Positions 53,224-63,406 of a DNA stretch of 64,000 nucleotides are shown here, piece by piece. The notes below the pieces were generated by a model. That model worked only from the letters and a program-made list of their open reading frames with translations, did no database searches and was not told the DNA's origin. Within the stretch, counting starts at the first letter, position 1; the number at the start of each line of letters is the position of its first letter. This stretch comes from Salipiger abyssi (GTDB lineage: Bacteria > Pseudomonadota > Alphaproteobacteria > Rhodobacterales > Rhodobacteraceae), in NCBI RefSeq assembly GCF_017311415.1, contig NZ_JAEKIS010000002.1:124001-188000 (forward strand). Direction: 5' to 3'. A program made the translations under genes and the position numbers.

Positions 53224-53302
53224 TTGTCCCGGATCGTTGATCCGGGACAATTCACCCCGGGTTATTTATCTGCCAATGGAAACCCTCTGCGTTTCCATTG
53301 GC
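53224..53302. repeat. two perfect hairpins downstream of the SYLF gene
   Basis: First: 12-bp stem TTGTCCCGGATC / GATCCGGGACAA with GTT loop (53224-53250). Second: 11-bp stem GCCAATGGAAA / TTTCCATTGGC with a 9-nt loop (53272-53302). Neither has a T-run. They fall between converging genes (SYLF plus, usg minus) and resemble in style the hairpin cluster at 43.5 kb. Confidence 0.8.
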
Positions 53303-53363
53303 CTTCAAATATCCCGGGGGATGCGCGCCCCGGCGCGCGAGGGGCAGCGCCCCCAAGACGACC

Positions 53364-53633
53364 TCAGTGATAGCGGAACTCCCCCACCACCTGCCGCCAC
53401 TCTCCGGCAGAGACCATTTTGCGGTGGGTGTAGCGGATCGAATGCAGCGGGCCCTCGATCTTTTCCTGCCAGAACTCGATGAATTCGAAGAGCTTCGGGT
53501 GATCCGGCGCCAGATCGTAATCCTGCCAGACGAAGGTGTTGAGAACGTTCCGGTAATCCGGCATCCGGTAGAAGATCTCGGCAGTGGTCAGACCGTAGCC
53601 CCTGAGCATGAGTTCCGTCGGCGTTTCCTGCAT
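53364..53633 (-). CDS. usg: Usg family protein
   Basis: 89 aa with the family core LRGYGLTTAEIFYRMPDYRNVLNTFVWQDYDLAPDHPKLFEFIEFWQEKIEGPLHSI and KMVSAGEWR. Conserved small alphaproteobacterial protein of unknown function, despite occasional tryptophan-synthase-like naming. It is divergent from gyrA by about 190 bp. Confidence 0.85.
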   Translation of the reverse strand: MQETPTELMLRGYGLTTAEIFYRMPDYRNVLNTFVWQDYDLAPDHPKLFEFIEFWQEKIEGPLHSIRYTHRKMVSAGEWRQVVGEFRYH

Positions 53634-53752
53634 CGCTTTACCTCATCATGGTTCCATGTTTATAAGCCTGCGCGCCGAGTCGTTATTTTTCAACAAAAAC
53701 AGATTGTTAGCAGGCAATCCCGGTGGCTGCCAGATTTGTGGTGCCGCTGCCA

Positions 53753-53782
53753 TTGCGCCCCATATCCTGTCTCTGATATAAG
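53753..53782 (+). promoter_or_regulatory. predicted gyrA promoter
   Basis: TTGCGC-N18-TATAAG, 43 bp before the gyrA GTG. The -10 is good and the -35 fair. Confidence 0.45.
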
Positions 53783-53825
53783 CTTTCTCAACAACATATA
53801 GCATAACGACGGACAGGCGAGCATC

Positions 53826-56576
53826 GTGACCGACACGCCGGAACCCCCTGAAAACGATGACGAAATGAGCGGACCGCAGCGCCCCGCGCCGAGCGGACCG
53901 GCGATCTCGATCATCGACGAGATGAAGTCGAGCTATCTCGACTACGCCATGAGCGTGATCGTCAGCCGCGCGATCCCGGATCTGCGCGACGGGCTGAAAC
54001 CCGTGCACCGGCGCATCCTTTATACGCTCTGGGAGAACGGGCAGACCAAGTCCAAGGGCTATCGCAAATGCGCCACCGCCGTGGGCGACGTGATGGGCCG
54101 CTATCACCCGCATGGCGACTCGGCGGTCTATGACGCGCTGGTGCGCATGGCGCAGGATTTCTCCATGTCGCTGCCGCTGATCGACGGTCAGGGCAATTTC
54201 GGCTCCATGGATGGCGACCCGCCCGCCGCCTACCGGTATACGGAATCGCGGCTGGAACGTTCCGCCGAGGCGCTGCTGGAGGATATCGACAAGGATACCG
54301 TCGATTTCGTCCCCAACTACGCCAACGAGCGCAACGAGCCCGTGGTGCTGCCGGCGCGTTATCCCAACGTGCTGGTCAACGGTGCCGAGGGCATCGCCGT
54401 CGGCATGGCCACACGCATCCCGCCGCACAATCTGGGCGAGGTGATCGACGCCACGCTGGCGCTGATCGAGAACCCCGATCTCAGCTCGGAGCAGCTTATC
54501 GAGTACATCCCCGCCCCGGATTTCCCCACGGGCGGCGTGATCCTCGGGCGCTCGGGCGCGCGCAAGGCCTATCTCGAAGGCCGCGGCTCGGTGATCATCC
54601 GCGCCAAGACCCGCGTCGAGGAGATCAAGCGCGACCGCTATGCCATCGTCATCGACGAGATCCCCTATCAGGTGAACAAGGCGACGATGATCGAGCGCAT
54701 CGCCGAGGCCGTGCGCGACAAGAAGATCGAGGGCATTTCCCATGTGCAGGACGAATCCGACCGCTCCGGCGTGCGGGTCGTCGTCGAGCTCAAGCGCGAC
54801 GCCACCGCCGAGGTGGTGCTGAACCAGCTCTTCCGCTTCACGCCGATGCAGACCAGCTTTGCCTGCAACATGCTGGCGCTGAATGGCGGCCGGCCCGAGC
54901 AGCTCACCCTGCGCGGCTTCCTCACCGCCTTCGTGGATTTCCGCGAGGATGTGGTGGCGCGCCGCACCGCCTATCTGCTGCGCAAGGCGCGTGAGCGGAG
55001 CCATATCCTCTGCGGTCTCGCCGTGGCGGTCAGCAATGTCGACGAGGTGGTCGCCACGATTCGCGCCTCGCAGGATGCGTCAGAAGCGCGCGAAAAGCTG
55101 ATGACCCGGCGCTGGCCGGCGCATGACATCGCCGCCTATATCCAGCTCATCGACGATCCGACCCACAAGATGAACGAGGACGGCACCTATAACCTGAGCG
55201 AAAGCCAGGCCCGCGCCATCCTCGAGCTGCGCCTGCAACGGCTGACCCAGCTCGGCGTCAAGGAGGTGACGGACGAGCTCGAAGAGCTGGCGAAGAAGAT
55301 CAAGGAATATCTTGAAATCCTCGGCTCGCGCGAGCGCATCATGGAGATCATCACCAACGAGATGGTCGCCGTGAAGGAGCAGTTCGCCGTGCCCCGCCGC
55401 ACCGAGATCGCCGACTGGGCCGGCGACATGGACGACGAGGACCTGATCGAGCGCGAGGACATGGTCGTCACGGTCACCGCCGGCGGCTATATCAAGCGCA
55501 CGCCGCTGGCCGAATTCCGCGCCCAGAAGCGCGGCGGCAAGGGCGTGTCTGGCGGCTCGCTGAAGGAAGACGACGTCGTCACGCAGCTCTTTGTGGCCAA
55601 TACCCACACGCAGCTCTTGTTCTTCACCACCGCCGGCATGGTCTACAAGCTCAAATGCTGGCGCCTGCCGCAGGGTGGCCGTACCTCCAAGGGCAAGGCC
55701 ATCGTCAATATCCTGCCGATCCCGCAGGGCGTCTCGGTGGCGGCGATCATGCCCGTCGACCGCGACGAGGAGGATTGGGACGATCTGCAAATCGTTTTCG
55801 CCACCTCCAAGGGCTCGGTGCGCCGCAACCGGCTGTCGGATTTCACCAACGTCATGCGCAACGGCAAGATCGCGATGAAATTCGAGGGTGACGACGAGGC
55901 CACCCGGCTGATCAATGCCCGCATCTGCTCCGAAGACGACGACGTCATGCTGGTCACCGATTCCGGTCGCGCGATCCGCTTCCCGGTGCCCGATGTGCGT
56001 GTGTTCAACTCGCGCAACTCCACCGGCGTGCGCGGCGTCAAGCTGAACAATGGCGACGAGGTCGTGTCGATGTCGGTGATCCGCCACTTCGAAGCCGAGT
56101 CCGACGAACGCGCCTCCTATCTCAAGATGCGCCGCCTGATGGCCGGGGTGACCGAGGACGAGGGTGCCGACGAGGAAGACGGCAATGCCGACAGCCTGCT
56201 GCCGTCCGAGCGCTATGCCGAGATGTCGGCGGCGGAAAACCTGATCCTCACGATCACCGCCAAGGGTCTGGGCAAGCTGTCCTCGTCGCATGACTACCCG
56301 ATCCGGGGCCGTGGCGGCATGGGCGTGACCGCCTGGGAAAAATCCATGCGCGGCGGGCCGATCGTGGCCTCCTTCCCGGTGGAGATGGACGACCAGATCA
56401 TGCTCGCCACCTCCACCGGCCAGTCGATCCGCGTGCCGGTCGAGGGCATCTCCTTCCGCTCGCGCAGCGCCGGCGGCGTGAAGGTGTTCAACACCCGCGC
56501 CGGCGAGACGGTGGTTTCCGTCGCCTGGATCGCCGATCAGGGCGACGACGAGGAAGAGGGTGAGGCCGAGAGCTGA
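53826..56576 (+). CDS. gyrA: DNA gyrase subunit A
   Basis: 916 aa, GTG start. Winged-helix/tower region with catalytic Tyr138 in [12 protein letters not shown]-terminal beta-pinwheel with GyrA-box-like [11 protein letters not shown] and an acidic end. The quinolone-resistance positions equivalent to E. coli Ser83 and Asp87 are Ser99 and Asp103 ([10 protein letters not shown]), i.e. the common sensitive residues. Works with GyrB (not in this window) to add negative supercoils. Confidence 0.97.
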   Translation: MTDTPEPPENDDEMSGPQRPAPSGPAISIIDEMKSSYLDYAMSVIVSRAIPDLRDGLKPVHRRILYTLWENGQTKSKGYRKCATAVGDVMGRYHPHGDSAVYDALVRMAQDFSMSLPLIDGQGNFGSMDGDPPAAYRYTESRLERSAEALLEDIDKDTVDFVPNYANERNEPVVLPARYPNVLVNGAEGIAVGMATRIPPHNLGEVIDATLALIENPDLSSEQLIEYIPAPDFPTGGVILGRSGARKAYLEGRGSVIIRAKTRVEEIKRDRYAIVIDEIPYQVNKATMIERIAEAVRDKKIEGISHVQDESDRSGVRVVVELKRDATAEVVLNQLFRFTPMQTSFACNMLALNGGRPEQLTLRGFLTAFVDFREDVVARRTAYLLRKARERSHILCGLAVAVSNVDEVVATIRASQDASEAREKLMTRRWPAHDIAAYIQLIDDPTHKMNEDGTYNLSESQARAILELRLQRLTQLGVKEVTDELEELAKKIKEYLEILGSRERIMEIITNEMVAVKEQFAVPRRTEIADWAGDMDDEDLIEREDMVVTVTAGGYIKRTPLAEFRAQKRGGKGVSGGSLKEDDVVTQLFVANTHTQLLFFTTAGMVYKLKCWRLPQGGRTSKGKAIVNILPIPQGVSVAAIMPVDRDEEDWDDLQIVFATSKGSVRRNRLSDFTNVMRNGKIAMKFEGDDEATRLINARICSEDDDVMLVTDSGRAIRFPVPDVRVFNSRNSTGVRGVKLNNGDEVVSMSVIRHFEAESDERASYLKMRRLMAGVTEDEGADEEDGNADSLLPSERYAEMSAAENLILTITAKGLGKLSSSHDYPIRGRGGMGVTAWEKSMRGGPIVASFPVEMDDQIMLATSTGQSIRVPVEGISFRSRSAGGVKVFNTRAGETVVSVAWIADQGDDEEEGEAES

Positions 56577-56600
56577 TCTCTGCCACGGAACGACGCACGG

Positions 56601-56637
56601 ACATCCCGGCCGGGTCCCTTGGCCGGGATGTTTTTTT
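56601..56637 (+). terminator. intrinsic terminator of gyrA
   Basis: Eleven-bp perfect stem ACATCCCGGCC / GGCCGGGATGT followed by seven T. Confidence 0.92.
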
Positions 56638-56692
56638 GAGTATTTTCAGAAAGATGAAAGACCATCTGCATTCATCTTTCCGATAAATACTC
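56638..56692. repeat. 55-bp interrupted palindrome after the gyrA terminator
   Basis: Outer arms GAGTATTT / AAATACTC (8 bp) and inner arms GAAAGATGAA / TTCATCTTTC (10 bp, perfect), unpaired TCA/CGAT between them and a 12-nt loop. AT-rich, unlike its surroundings. GAGTATTT..GAAAGATGAA strings look like an intergenic element rather than a terminator. Confidence 0.75.
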
Positions 56693-56779
56693 ACATTGCG
56701 ACATTGCGGGCCGGGCGCGATGGTCTGGCGGAGGCACGGCGCTCTTGGCCGGTGGGGGCTGAGACCCCATATTGCGAAT

Positions 56780-57475
56780 ATGCTGAAGTTCACGCCGATT
56801 CTGCTCGCCCTGCTCTATGCGATTGCAATGTATCGCTTTTCCGTCTGGCGCACCGCGCGCGAGCTGGACGCGAAATCGACCGAGCTGGCCGATGCGCAGC
56901 TCAAGGCGCTGACCGACCGCATGGCGCGCGCGCTCGACCTGCCGCGCATCCGGGTGAATATCTACGAGATCGAACCGGTGAACGGGCTGGCGGCGCCGGA
57001 CGGGCGGATCTTCATCACGCGGGGGTTTTACAACCGTTACCGCGCCGGCGAGGTCAGCGCCGAGGAGATGGCCAGCGTCATCGCCCATGAGCTGGGCCAT
57101 GTGGCGCTGGGGCATTCACGGCGGCGGATGATCGATTTTTCCGGCCAGAACGCGCTGCGCACGGCGCTCGCAATGGTGCTGTCGCGCTTTCTGCCGGGCA
57201 TCGGGCCGTGGCTTGCCAATATGCTGATGTCGCTGCTCGCGGCCCGGCTGTCGCGCGGCGACGAATACGAGGCCGACGCCTATGCCGCCGCCCTGCTGCA
57301 CAAGGCCGGCATCGGTGTCGGGCCGCAGAAGTCCTTGTTTTCCAAGCTCGAAGCGCTCACCGCAAATCGCGGCGGCGCGATGCCCGCCTGGCTGCTCTCG
57401 CATCCCAAGACGCATGAGCGCATCGCCGCTCTGGAAAAGCTCGAAGCCCGCTGGTCGACCACGCAACGCGGCTGA
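56780..57475 (+). CDS. M48 family metalloprotease
   Basis: 231 aa. One N-terminal helix (about 2-18, FTPILLALLYAIAMYRF), zinc site MASVIAHELGHVALGHSRRR and third ligand in SRGDEYEADAYAAAL; a second hydrophobic stretch around 125-150. A short HtpX/YggG-like membrane peptidase, possibly in envelope quality control. The ATG at 56780 gives the membrane anchor at the start; upstream in-frame codons are arginine/tryptophan-rich non-protein sequence. Confidence 0.85.
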   Translation: MLKFTPILLALLYAIAMYRFSVWRTARELDAKSTELADAQLKALTDRMARALDLPRIRVNIYEIEPVNGLAAPDGRIFITRGFYNRYRAGEVSAEEMASVIAHELGHVALGHSRRRMIDFSGQNALRTALAMVLSRFLPGIGPWLANMLMSLLAARLSRGDEYEADAYAAALLHKAGIGVGPQKSLFSKLEALTANRGGAMPAWLLSHPKTHERIAALEKLEARWSTTQRG

Positions 57476-57513
57476 GCCCGGCGCGCCCTGCCCCTTTCTT
57501 ATCCCCTTCTACT

Positions 57514-57551
57514 CCCGGTCATTGGAAACGATGTGTTTCCTCTGCACCGGG
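57514..57551. repeat. nested hairpin downstream of the M48 gene
   Basis: Outer CCCGGT / ACCGGG and inner GGAAAC / GTTTCC arms. No T-run follows. It may stabilise the 3' end of the M48 mRNA. Confidence 0.45.
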
Positions 57552-57678
57552 ATTTTCATGTCTAAAATACGGCCCTTGCATGCTATTCCCGCCACATTGT
57601 GGCGTTGACGCGACGGTATCCACGGCCTGTTCGGGCCCAGACAAATCGGAAGAATTCCGTTCACGGGAAGGGAAAGTA

Positions 57679-58581
57679 ATGCCTGATTATTCGAAAATCT
57701 TTACCTACGAGGTGGAAGGCCTGTCCTACACGGTCTCGCTTTACGAGCAGGACGGCGCCTTTCTGGCGGATATTTCCGTCCTCGAAGGCGGCATGGATGT
57801 AAACGCGATCTATTTCGGCGATGACGAGTTTTCCGGCGAAAGCGTCTCGCTCGATGGCCCTCTCAACATGAACGGCACCCGGCTCGACGGCGAGCGCATC
57901 CAGTGGGACGATGCCGAGGCGCTCAGCGATCCGGGCCTCGGGCCGGAGGGCGAGGACAAGGAAACCTATGTTTCCGAGGGTGACACGCTGACCGTCGAGC
58001 TCGATGTCGAAAGCCTCGACGAGATCGACATATTTGGCATCCGAGCCACCTCCACCAGCACCGATTCCGGTTCGATCAAGGCGGTCTCCGACGATCCGGA
58101 GGAACCCGAAGAGCCCGAGGATCCCGAAGAGCCGACCTTCGAGAAGGTGCTGTTCGGCACCGATGTCTCGGAAAGCGGCGAGGTGTTCGACGGTGTGTTC
58201 ATCGTCGACGAACCGCGCGAGGGTTACGAGTATTCGCTCCCCGAGGGCGAAGAGCCGAGTTTCGAGAACTACCTCAGCTATTACGAGGAAGAAGTGGACG
58301 GCTACGACATCCCCTCGCTCGACTCGATCGTCTTCTATTCCTTCCACGAGGACGGCTACCCGGTCGAGCAGTTCCGCATCGACGCGCCGGAAGGCGGCTT
58401 CCAGAGCGCCGACGAGGTGCTCGAGGCCTATGACGCCGCCATCGAGGCGGGCGCACTCGATCCCGAGGAGGTCGGCAGTGGCGACCTGATCGCAGCGCTC
58501 AGCCTCGGGGAAGAGGACGATACGCCGGAAGACGCCATCGAGGATGACGGCGAGGCCGAAGACGACCTCGAAATGGTATGA
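57679..58581 (+). CDS. highly acidic, cysteine-free protein of unknown function
   Basis: 300 aa, dominated by Asp/Glu and without a single cysteine or a signal peptide. N-terminal beta-rich domain (about 1-130: YEVEGLSYTVSLYEQDGAFLADISVLEGGMDVNAIYF, LNMNGTRLDG, IDIFGIRATSTSTDSGSI), a Glu/Pro linker (EPEEPEDPEEP near 148-158), then a second acidic domain with many Tyr. The N-terminal domain looks like modules in marine RTX/adhesin-type proteins. Composition suits secretion by a type I system or a haloadapted protein. GGGAAGGGAAAG precedes the ATG. No neighbours explain it. Confidence 0.7.
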   Translation: MPDYSKIFTYEVEGLSYTVSLYEQDGAFLADISVLEGGMDVNAIYFGDDEFSGESVSLDGPLNMNGTRLDGERIQWDDAEALSDPGLGPEGEDKETYVSEGDTLTVELDVESLDEIDIFGIRATSTSTDSGSIKAVSDDPEEPEEPEDPEEPTFEKVLFGTDVSESGEVFDGVFIVDEPREGYEYSLPEGEEPSFENYLSYYEEEVDGYDIPSLDSIVFYSFHEDGYPVEQFRIDAPEGGFQSADEVLEAYDAAIEAGALDPEEVGSGDLIAALSLGEEDDTPEDAIEDDGEAEDDLEMV

Positions 58582-58695
58582 TCCACCGGACGGGCGCTGC
58601 GGCGCCCGTCTTGCCTTGCGGGCTGGAGGACACGCATGCAGGGCGTATGTTCAGCACGCCCCTCCGCACGCGCTGCGAAGGGTCACCAGCCCCCC

Positions 58696-59001
58696 TCAGA
58701 GATCGAGCAGCCATTTGATGCGCCGGCGCTTTTCGGAATCGGTGCGGTCGCTGTAAATCACATCGCGCAGCCGCGCGCTCTGCCCCGCCGGGATCATCGC
58801 GGGGTCGAGCCCCGGCACGAGGAATATGAGCTGCTGCTGTTCCGCATAGGTCAGCGGAATCGACCGCCCGTAAGTGAGCGGCAGATCGCGCGTATTGGGC
58901 CGCGACCCGCTATCGGCAGAGGCCGCGACCGGCGCCAGGAGCGCGGTCGCAAGCCCGAGACAGAGCGCGCCGCAGAGCTTTGCCGAGACAGTTGTCGTCA
59001 T
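58696..59001 (-). CDS. small secreted hypothetical protein
   Basis: 101 aa. Signal peptide (about 1-29, LCLGLATALLAPVAASA) then a short domain: RPNTRDLPLTYGRSIPLTYAEQQQLIFLVPGLDPAMIPAGQSARLRDVIYSDRTDSEKRRRIKWLLD. No family recognised. The mature part is about 70 residues, with helix-forming basic C-terminus. It is divergent from thrS. Confidence 0.65.
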   Translation of the reverse strand: MTTTVSAKLCGALCLGLATALLAPVAASADSGSRPNTRDLPLTYGRSIPLTYAEQQQLIFLVPGLDPAMIPAGQSARLRDVIYSDRTDSEKRRRIKWLLDL

Positions 59002-59200
59002 TGCACAGACCTTTCTCTTTTCCTTAAAGATATTCAGCTATTGCGCCGCCGCAAGCCCCCGGGACACAGGCCGGGCACAGGTTTTCGCCCTCCGCAGCGG
59101 GGTTCTTGACACCCCTGCCCCCGCGCGCCACAAGGCGGCACCGACATAACCCGCAACCGGGCGTTCCGTGGGCGCCAAACTGACGAGGAGAGCCAGACAC

Positions 59201-61150
59201 ATGGCCCAAATCTCTCTTACCTTTCCCGATGGCAATGCGCGTGAATTCGACAAGGGCGTGACCCCTGCCGAGGTCGCCGCGTCGATCTCGAAATCGCTCG
59301 GCAAGAAGGCCATCTCGGCCATGGTCGACGGGCAGCACTGGGATCTGCAATGGCCGATCGAGGCCGATGCGTCCATCGCCATCAACACCATGCAGGACGA
59401 AGCCCCGGCGCTCGAACTCATCCGGCACGACATGGCCCACGTCATGGCCCGCGCCGTGCAGGAGATCTGGCCTGCCACCAAGGTTACCATCGGCCCGGTG
59501 ACGGAACACGGCTGGTTCTACGATTTCGACCGCGAAGAGCCCTTCACCCCCGAAGATCTCGGCCAGATCGAGGCGAAGATGAAGGAGATCATCAACGCCC
59601 GCGAGCCGGTGACCACCGAGATCTGGGAGCGCGAGCGCGCGCGCAAGTTCTACGAGGAGAACGGCGAGCCCTATAAGGTCGAGCTGGTGGACCGCATCCC
59701 CGAGGATGCGGCGATCCGCATGTACTGGCATGGCGGCTGGCAGGATCTGTGCCGCGGCCCGCATCTTCAGCATACCGGCCAGCTTCCGGCGGATGCGTTC
59801 AAGCTCATGGGCGTCTCCGGCGCCTACTGGTTCGGCGATGTGAACCGGCCGATGCTTCAGCGCGTCTCGGGCGTGGCCTTCCGCAACCGCGACGATCTCA
59901 AGAAATACCTCAATTTCCTTGAGGAAGCCGCCAAGCGCGACCACCGCAAGCTGGGCCGCGAGATGGATCTCTTCCACATGCAGGAAGAGGCGCCGGGCCA
60001 GGTCTTCTGGCACCCGAACGGCTGGTCCATCTACACCACGCTGCAAGACTATATGCGCCGCCAGCAGCAGCGCGGCGGCTATGTCGAGGTGAACACGCCG
60101 CAGGTCGTCGACCGCAAGCTGTGGGAAGCCTCGGGTCACTGGGAGAAATACCAGGACAATATGTTCATCGTCGAGGTGGACGAGGAGCATGCGCGCGAGA
60201 AATCGGTGAACGCGCTGAAGCCGATGAACTGCCCCTGTCACGTTCAGATCTTCAACCAGGGGCTCAAGAGCTATCGCGACCTGCCGCTGCGCATGGCCGA
60301 ATTCGGCTCTTGCAACCGCTACGAGCCCTCGGGCGCGCTGCACGGCATCATGCGGGTGCGCGGGTTCACGCAGGACGATGCGCATATCTTCTGCACTGAA
60401 GAGCAGATCGCCGAGGAGACCGAGAAATTCATCGGCTTTCTCGCCGGCATCTACCGCGATCTCGGCTTCCCGACCTACAAGATCAAGTTCTCCGACCGGC
60501 CCGACACCCGCGCCGGCTCGGACGAGGTCTGGGACCGCGCCGAAAAAGCGCTGATGGATGCCACGCGCGCGGTCACCAACGATGTGGAGCTGAACCCGGG
60601 CGAAGGCGCGTTCTACGGGCCCAAGCTGGAATTCGTGCTGACCGACGCCATCGGGCGCGACTGGCAATGCGGCACGCTCCAGGTGGATTTCGTGCTGCCC
60701 GAGCGGCTGGACGCGACCTATATCGGCAAGGACGGCGACAAGCACCGCCCGGTGATGCTGCACCGTGCGACGCTGGGCTCCTTCGAACGCTTCATCGGCA
60801 TTCTGATCGAAGAACACGCGGGCAAGCTGCCCTTCTGGCTGGCGCCGCGTCAGGTGGTGGTCGCCTCGATCACCTCGGAGGCGGACGAGTATGTTTATGA
60901 GGTCGTGAACGCGCTGAAGGCCGCCGGGGTGCGGGCCGAGGCGGACACACGCAACGAAAAGATCAACTACAAGGTGCGCGAGCATTCCGTGGGCAAGGTG
61001 CCGGTGATCCTCGCCGTAGGCCATCGCGAAGTCGAGGAGCGCACCGTGACCGTGCGCCGGCTTGGCGAAAAGCAGACCCAGGTGCGTCCGCTCGATGAGC
61101 TCGCCGCCGAGTTGGCTCTGGATGCGACACCGCCGGACCTGCGCGACTGA
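59201..61150 (+). CDS. thrS: threonine--tRNA ligase
   Basis: 649 aa. TGS domain (about 1-65), tRNA second-additional-domain editing module ([16 protein letters not shown], and [17 protein letters not shown] with the editing-site Cys), class II catalytic core (motif 2 [30 protein letters not shown], motif 3 [16 protein letters not shown]) and anticodon-binding C-terminus (VVVASIT..EYVYEVV). The ATG at 59201 follows GAGGAGAG. A TTGACA at 59106-59111 is a candidate -35. No T-box, as expected in Proteobacteria. Confidence 0.98.
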   Translation: MAQISLTFPDGNAREFDKGVTPAEVAASISKSLGKKAISAMVDGQHWDLQWPIEADASIAINTMQDEAPALELIRHDMAHVMARAVQEIWPATKVTIGPVTEHGWFYDFDREEPFTPEDLGQIEAKMKEIINAREPVTTEIWERERARKFYEENGEPYKVELVDRIPEDAAIRMYWHGGWQDLCRGPHLQHTGQLPADAFKLMGVSGAYWFGDVNRPMLQRVSGVAFRNRDDLKKYLNFLEEAAKRDHRKLGREMDLFHMQEEAPGQVFWHPNGWSIYTTLQDYMRRQQQRGGYVEVNTPQVVDRKLWEASGHWEKYQDNMFIVEVDEEHAREKSVNALKPMNCPCHVQIFNQGLKSYRDLPLRMAEFGSCNRYEPSGALHGIMRVRGFTQDDAHIFCTEEQIAEETEKFIGFLAGIYRDLGFPTYKIKFSDRPDTRAGSDEVWDRAEKALMDATRAVTNDVELNPGEGAFYGPKLEFVLTDAIGRDWQCGTLQVDFVLPERLDATYIGKDGDKHRPVMLHRATLGSFERFIGILIEEHAGKLPFWLAPRQVVVASITSEADEYVYEVVNALKAAGVRAEADTRNEKINYKVREHSVGKVPVILAVGHREVEERTVTVRRLGEKQTQVRPLDELAAELALDATPPDLRD

Positions 61151-61453
61151 TCGCTGAGCATTGTAACAATTCTCACGCCTGGCCCCCGCAGCCTCCGCGG
61201 GGGCCGGTTGCGTTGTAACATCCGTGATCGCAGGCCACGCCTGACGTAGCGGAATGTTTCAGCGCCGCAAAAATCTCCCATTCTTTCAATCCCCTGCGTT
61301 CTGCCGCCCGGGCGGAGCTGCTGACGCAGCCTGACACACGCGTGAAGAACGGCGCCGTGAATGGCCCGTGGCGACGTGTCGCGGCACCCTGTGAGAGCCC
61401 GAGGGAGGACCCGCCGGGCTCAACGGGACAAACCAGATTAGGGAAGTCAAATC
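61151..61453. other. intergenic region with bufferin-operon promoter
   Basis: About 300 bp after thrS. Two GTAACA hexamers (near 61163 and 61214) resemble the GTAACC -35 of SigF-type ECF promoters known for bufferin-type operons in Caulobacter, but I do not find the matching CGAA -10 at the usual distance. A GAGGGAGGA stretch near 61403 is too far from bufA to be its ribosome site; the TTAGGGAAG just before the ATG probably serves. Confidence 0.4.
61181..61205 (+). terminator. hairpin downstream of thrS
   Basis: Perfect 9-bp stem GGCCCCCGC / GCGGGGGCC with a 7-nt loop. Only GGTTGCGTTG follows, so termination strength is uncertain. Confidence 0.5.
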
Positions 61454-61759
61454 ATGTCGAACAAAGTGAAATCCGCCGCGCTGATGGGCGCCGTCGCCGC
61501 CGCTCTGACCATGACCGCGCATGTCGCTCAGGCGCAGGAGAAGGAGAAATGCTTCGGTGTGGCGCTGGCCGGCCAGAACGACTGCGCCGCCGGCCCCGGC
61601 ACCACCTGCGCCGGCACATCCAAGGTCGATTATCAGGGCAATGCCTGGACGCTGGTCGATGCCGGCACCTGCATGGAAGTCGAGCTGCCGGCGATGATGG
61701 ACGGCACCGAGCGCATGGGCTCGCTCGAAGCGCTCGACCGCGATCTGCCGCAATCGTGA
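61454..61759 (+). CDS. bufA: BufA1-type bufferin precursor (DUF2282 metallophore)
   Basis: 101 aa. Signal peptide about 1-27 ([11 protein letters not shown]), then a small domain with four cysteines (33, 44, 52, 73): [41 protein letters not shown]. This is the DUF2282 signature, now known as bufferins: RiPP-type periplasmic proteins whose cysteines are modified by the MNIO enzyme BufB and which bind copper. Followed by bufB, bufC and doxX in one unit. Confidence 0.9.
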   Translation: MSNKVKSAALMGAVAAALTMTAHVAQAQEKEKCFGVALAGQNDCAAGPGTTCAGTSKVDYQGNAWTLVDAGTCMEVELPAMMDGTERMGSLEALDRDLPQS

Positions 61760-61814
61760 CGGCTGCGCGGGGCGGTGCAGGCCGCCCCGCGCCATTCCTT
61801 GGGGGGACAGGCCC

Positions 61815-62663
61815 ATGACACGCACCATTCTGCCCGCCGCGCCGGGCGTCGGCTACAAGCCGCAGCATTTCGACGACATCCTTGCCGGCGCCGCGCCGGT
61901 GCAATGGCTGGAGATCCATGCCGAGAACTACATGGGCGACGGTGGCCGCCCGCTGGCGCAGCTCCGCGCGCTGGCAGAGCGCTTTGCCATCTCGGTACAT
62001 GGGGTCGGCCTCTCCATCGGCGGCGAAGGCGCGCTCGACCCTGACCATCTCGCGCGGCTGAAGCATCTCATCGGCTGGCTGAACCCGGCGAGTTTTTCCG
62101 AACATCTCGCCTGGTCCACCCATGACAGCGCGTTCCTGAACGATTTGCTGCCGCTGCCTTATACAGATGCAACGCTGAGCCGGGTGGTCGATCATATCGA
62201 CCAGGTGCAGCAGGCTCTGGGCCGGCCCATGCTGCTGGAAAACCCCTCCTCCTATCTCGCTTTCGCCGAGAGCAGCTGGGAAGAGCCCGCATTCCTGCGC
62301 GAGATCGCCCGGCGCAGCGGCTGCGGGTTGCTGCTCGACGTCAACAATGTCTTTGTCTCCGCCACCAATCTCGGCTTCACGCCGCAGAGCTATATCGACG
62401 CCTTCCCGCTGGAGCTGGTGGGCGAGATCCATGTCGGCGGCCATGACACGGATGAGGACGACCACGGCGCGCCGCTGCTGATCGACAGCCACGGGCGCGA
62501 GGTGGCCGATCCGGTCTGGGCGCTGCTCGATTACACGCTGGCGCGTTCCGGGCCGAAACCGGTGCTGATCGAATGGGACACTGACGTGCCCGACTGGTCA
62601 GTCCTGGCCGAAGAGGCCCGCAGGGCGGATGAGGCGCTCTCCCGTCTGAGGATCGCCGCATGA
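61815..62663 (+). CDS. bufB: BufB, MNIO family (DUF692) RiPP-modifying oxidase
   Basis: 282 aa TIM-barrel protein of the DUF692/UPF0276 family. PGVGYKPQHFDDIL, WLEIHAENYMGDGG, HGVGLSIGG, FSEHLAW, LENPSSYL, GLLLDVNNVFVSATN, EIHVGGHD and IEWDTDVPDW supply the His/Asp/Glu ligands for a two- or three-iron centre. MNIO enzymes oxidise cysteines of the precursor (in bufferins to thiooxazole-type groups). Substrate here is taken to be the adjacent BufA. Stop overlaps bufC by ATGA. Confidence 0.93.
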   Translation: MTRTILPAAPGVGYKPQHFDDILAGAAPVQWLEIHAENYMGDGGRPLAQLRALAERFAISVHGVGLSIGGEGALDPDHLARLKHLIGWLNPASFSEHLAWSTHDSAFLNDLLPLPYTDATLSRVVDHIDQVQQALGRPMLLENPSSYLAFAESSWEEPAFLREIARRSGCGLLLDVNNVFVSATNLGFTPQSYIDAFPLELVGEIHVGGHDTDEDDHGAPLLIDSHGREVADPVWALLDYTLARSGPKPVLIEWDTDVPDWSVLAEEARRADEALSRLRIAA

Positions 62664-63406
62664 GCCAGACCGCATTCCACCACGCGCTGCTCGACGCCAC
62701 GCGCCCGGTGCCGCAGAACCTCACCGACGGCATGGGCCGCCCCGCCGGGCGTCGCTATGCGGTCTATCGCAACAATGTCGCGGTCTCGCTGAGCGAGGCG
62801 CTCGCCACCGGCTTTCCCGCAACCGCCGCGCTGCTGGGCGAGACGAATTTCGCCCGGCTATCCGCCCGCTTCCTGCGCCAGCACCCGCCCGCCTCGCCGC
62901 TGCTCCTGCAATACGGCGCCGGCTTCCCGGCCTTTCTCGACGGCATCGACGGGCTGGGCCGCCTGCCCTTCCTCTCCGATATCGCCCGGCTCGACCTCGC
63001 TTTGCGCCGCGCCTATCACGCCGCCGATGCGCGCCCCATCGCGCCCGAGGCGCTCGCCGCGCTCGATGCCGAGACCTTGCCCGCCGCCCGCCTGCACCTC
63101 GCACCTGCCGTGCAGCTCCTCGCCTCGCGCTGGCCCATCGTGGAGATCCGCGCCTATGCGCTGGGTGAGCGCACCGCGCCGCCTGCAAGCGCCGCGCAGG
63201 ATGTCATCGTCACCCGGCCCGGCTTCGACCCGCTACCCTTGCCCCTGCCCGCACAAGGCTTTGCCTTCGCCGCCGCGTTGCGCTCCGGCATGCGGCTCGG
63301 CGATGCGGTCACGCAATGCGGCCCCGGTTTCGACCCCGCCGCCACGCTGGCGCTGCTGCTGGCCAATGGCGCCATCGCCGCCATCGACACCGGAGGCGCA
63401 GAATGA
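62660..63406 (+). CDS. bufC: BufC, MNIO partner protein (DUF2063)
   Basis: 248 aa. N-terminal DUF2063 domain (FHHALLDATRPVPQNL, RRYAVYRNNVAVSLSEALATGFPATAALLGETNFARLSARFLRQHPP) and an alpha/beta C-terminal part. Partner of BufB that presents the precursor peptide, although old annotations call it DNA-binding. ATGA overlaps on both sides (62660 and 63403) show that bufB-bufC-doxX are translated together. Confidence 0.9.
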   Translation: MSQTAFHHALLDATRPVPQNLTDGMGRPAGRRYAVYRNNVAVSLSEALATGFPATAALLGETNFARLSARFLRQHPPASPLLLQYGAGFPAFLDGIDGLGRLPFLSDIARLDLALRRAYHAADARPIAPEALAALDAETLPAARLHLAPAVQLLASRWPIVEIRAYALGERTAPPASAAQDVIVTRPGFDPLPLPLPAQGFAFAAALRSGMRLGDAVTQCGPGFDPAATLALLLANGAIAAIDTGGAE

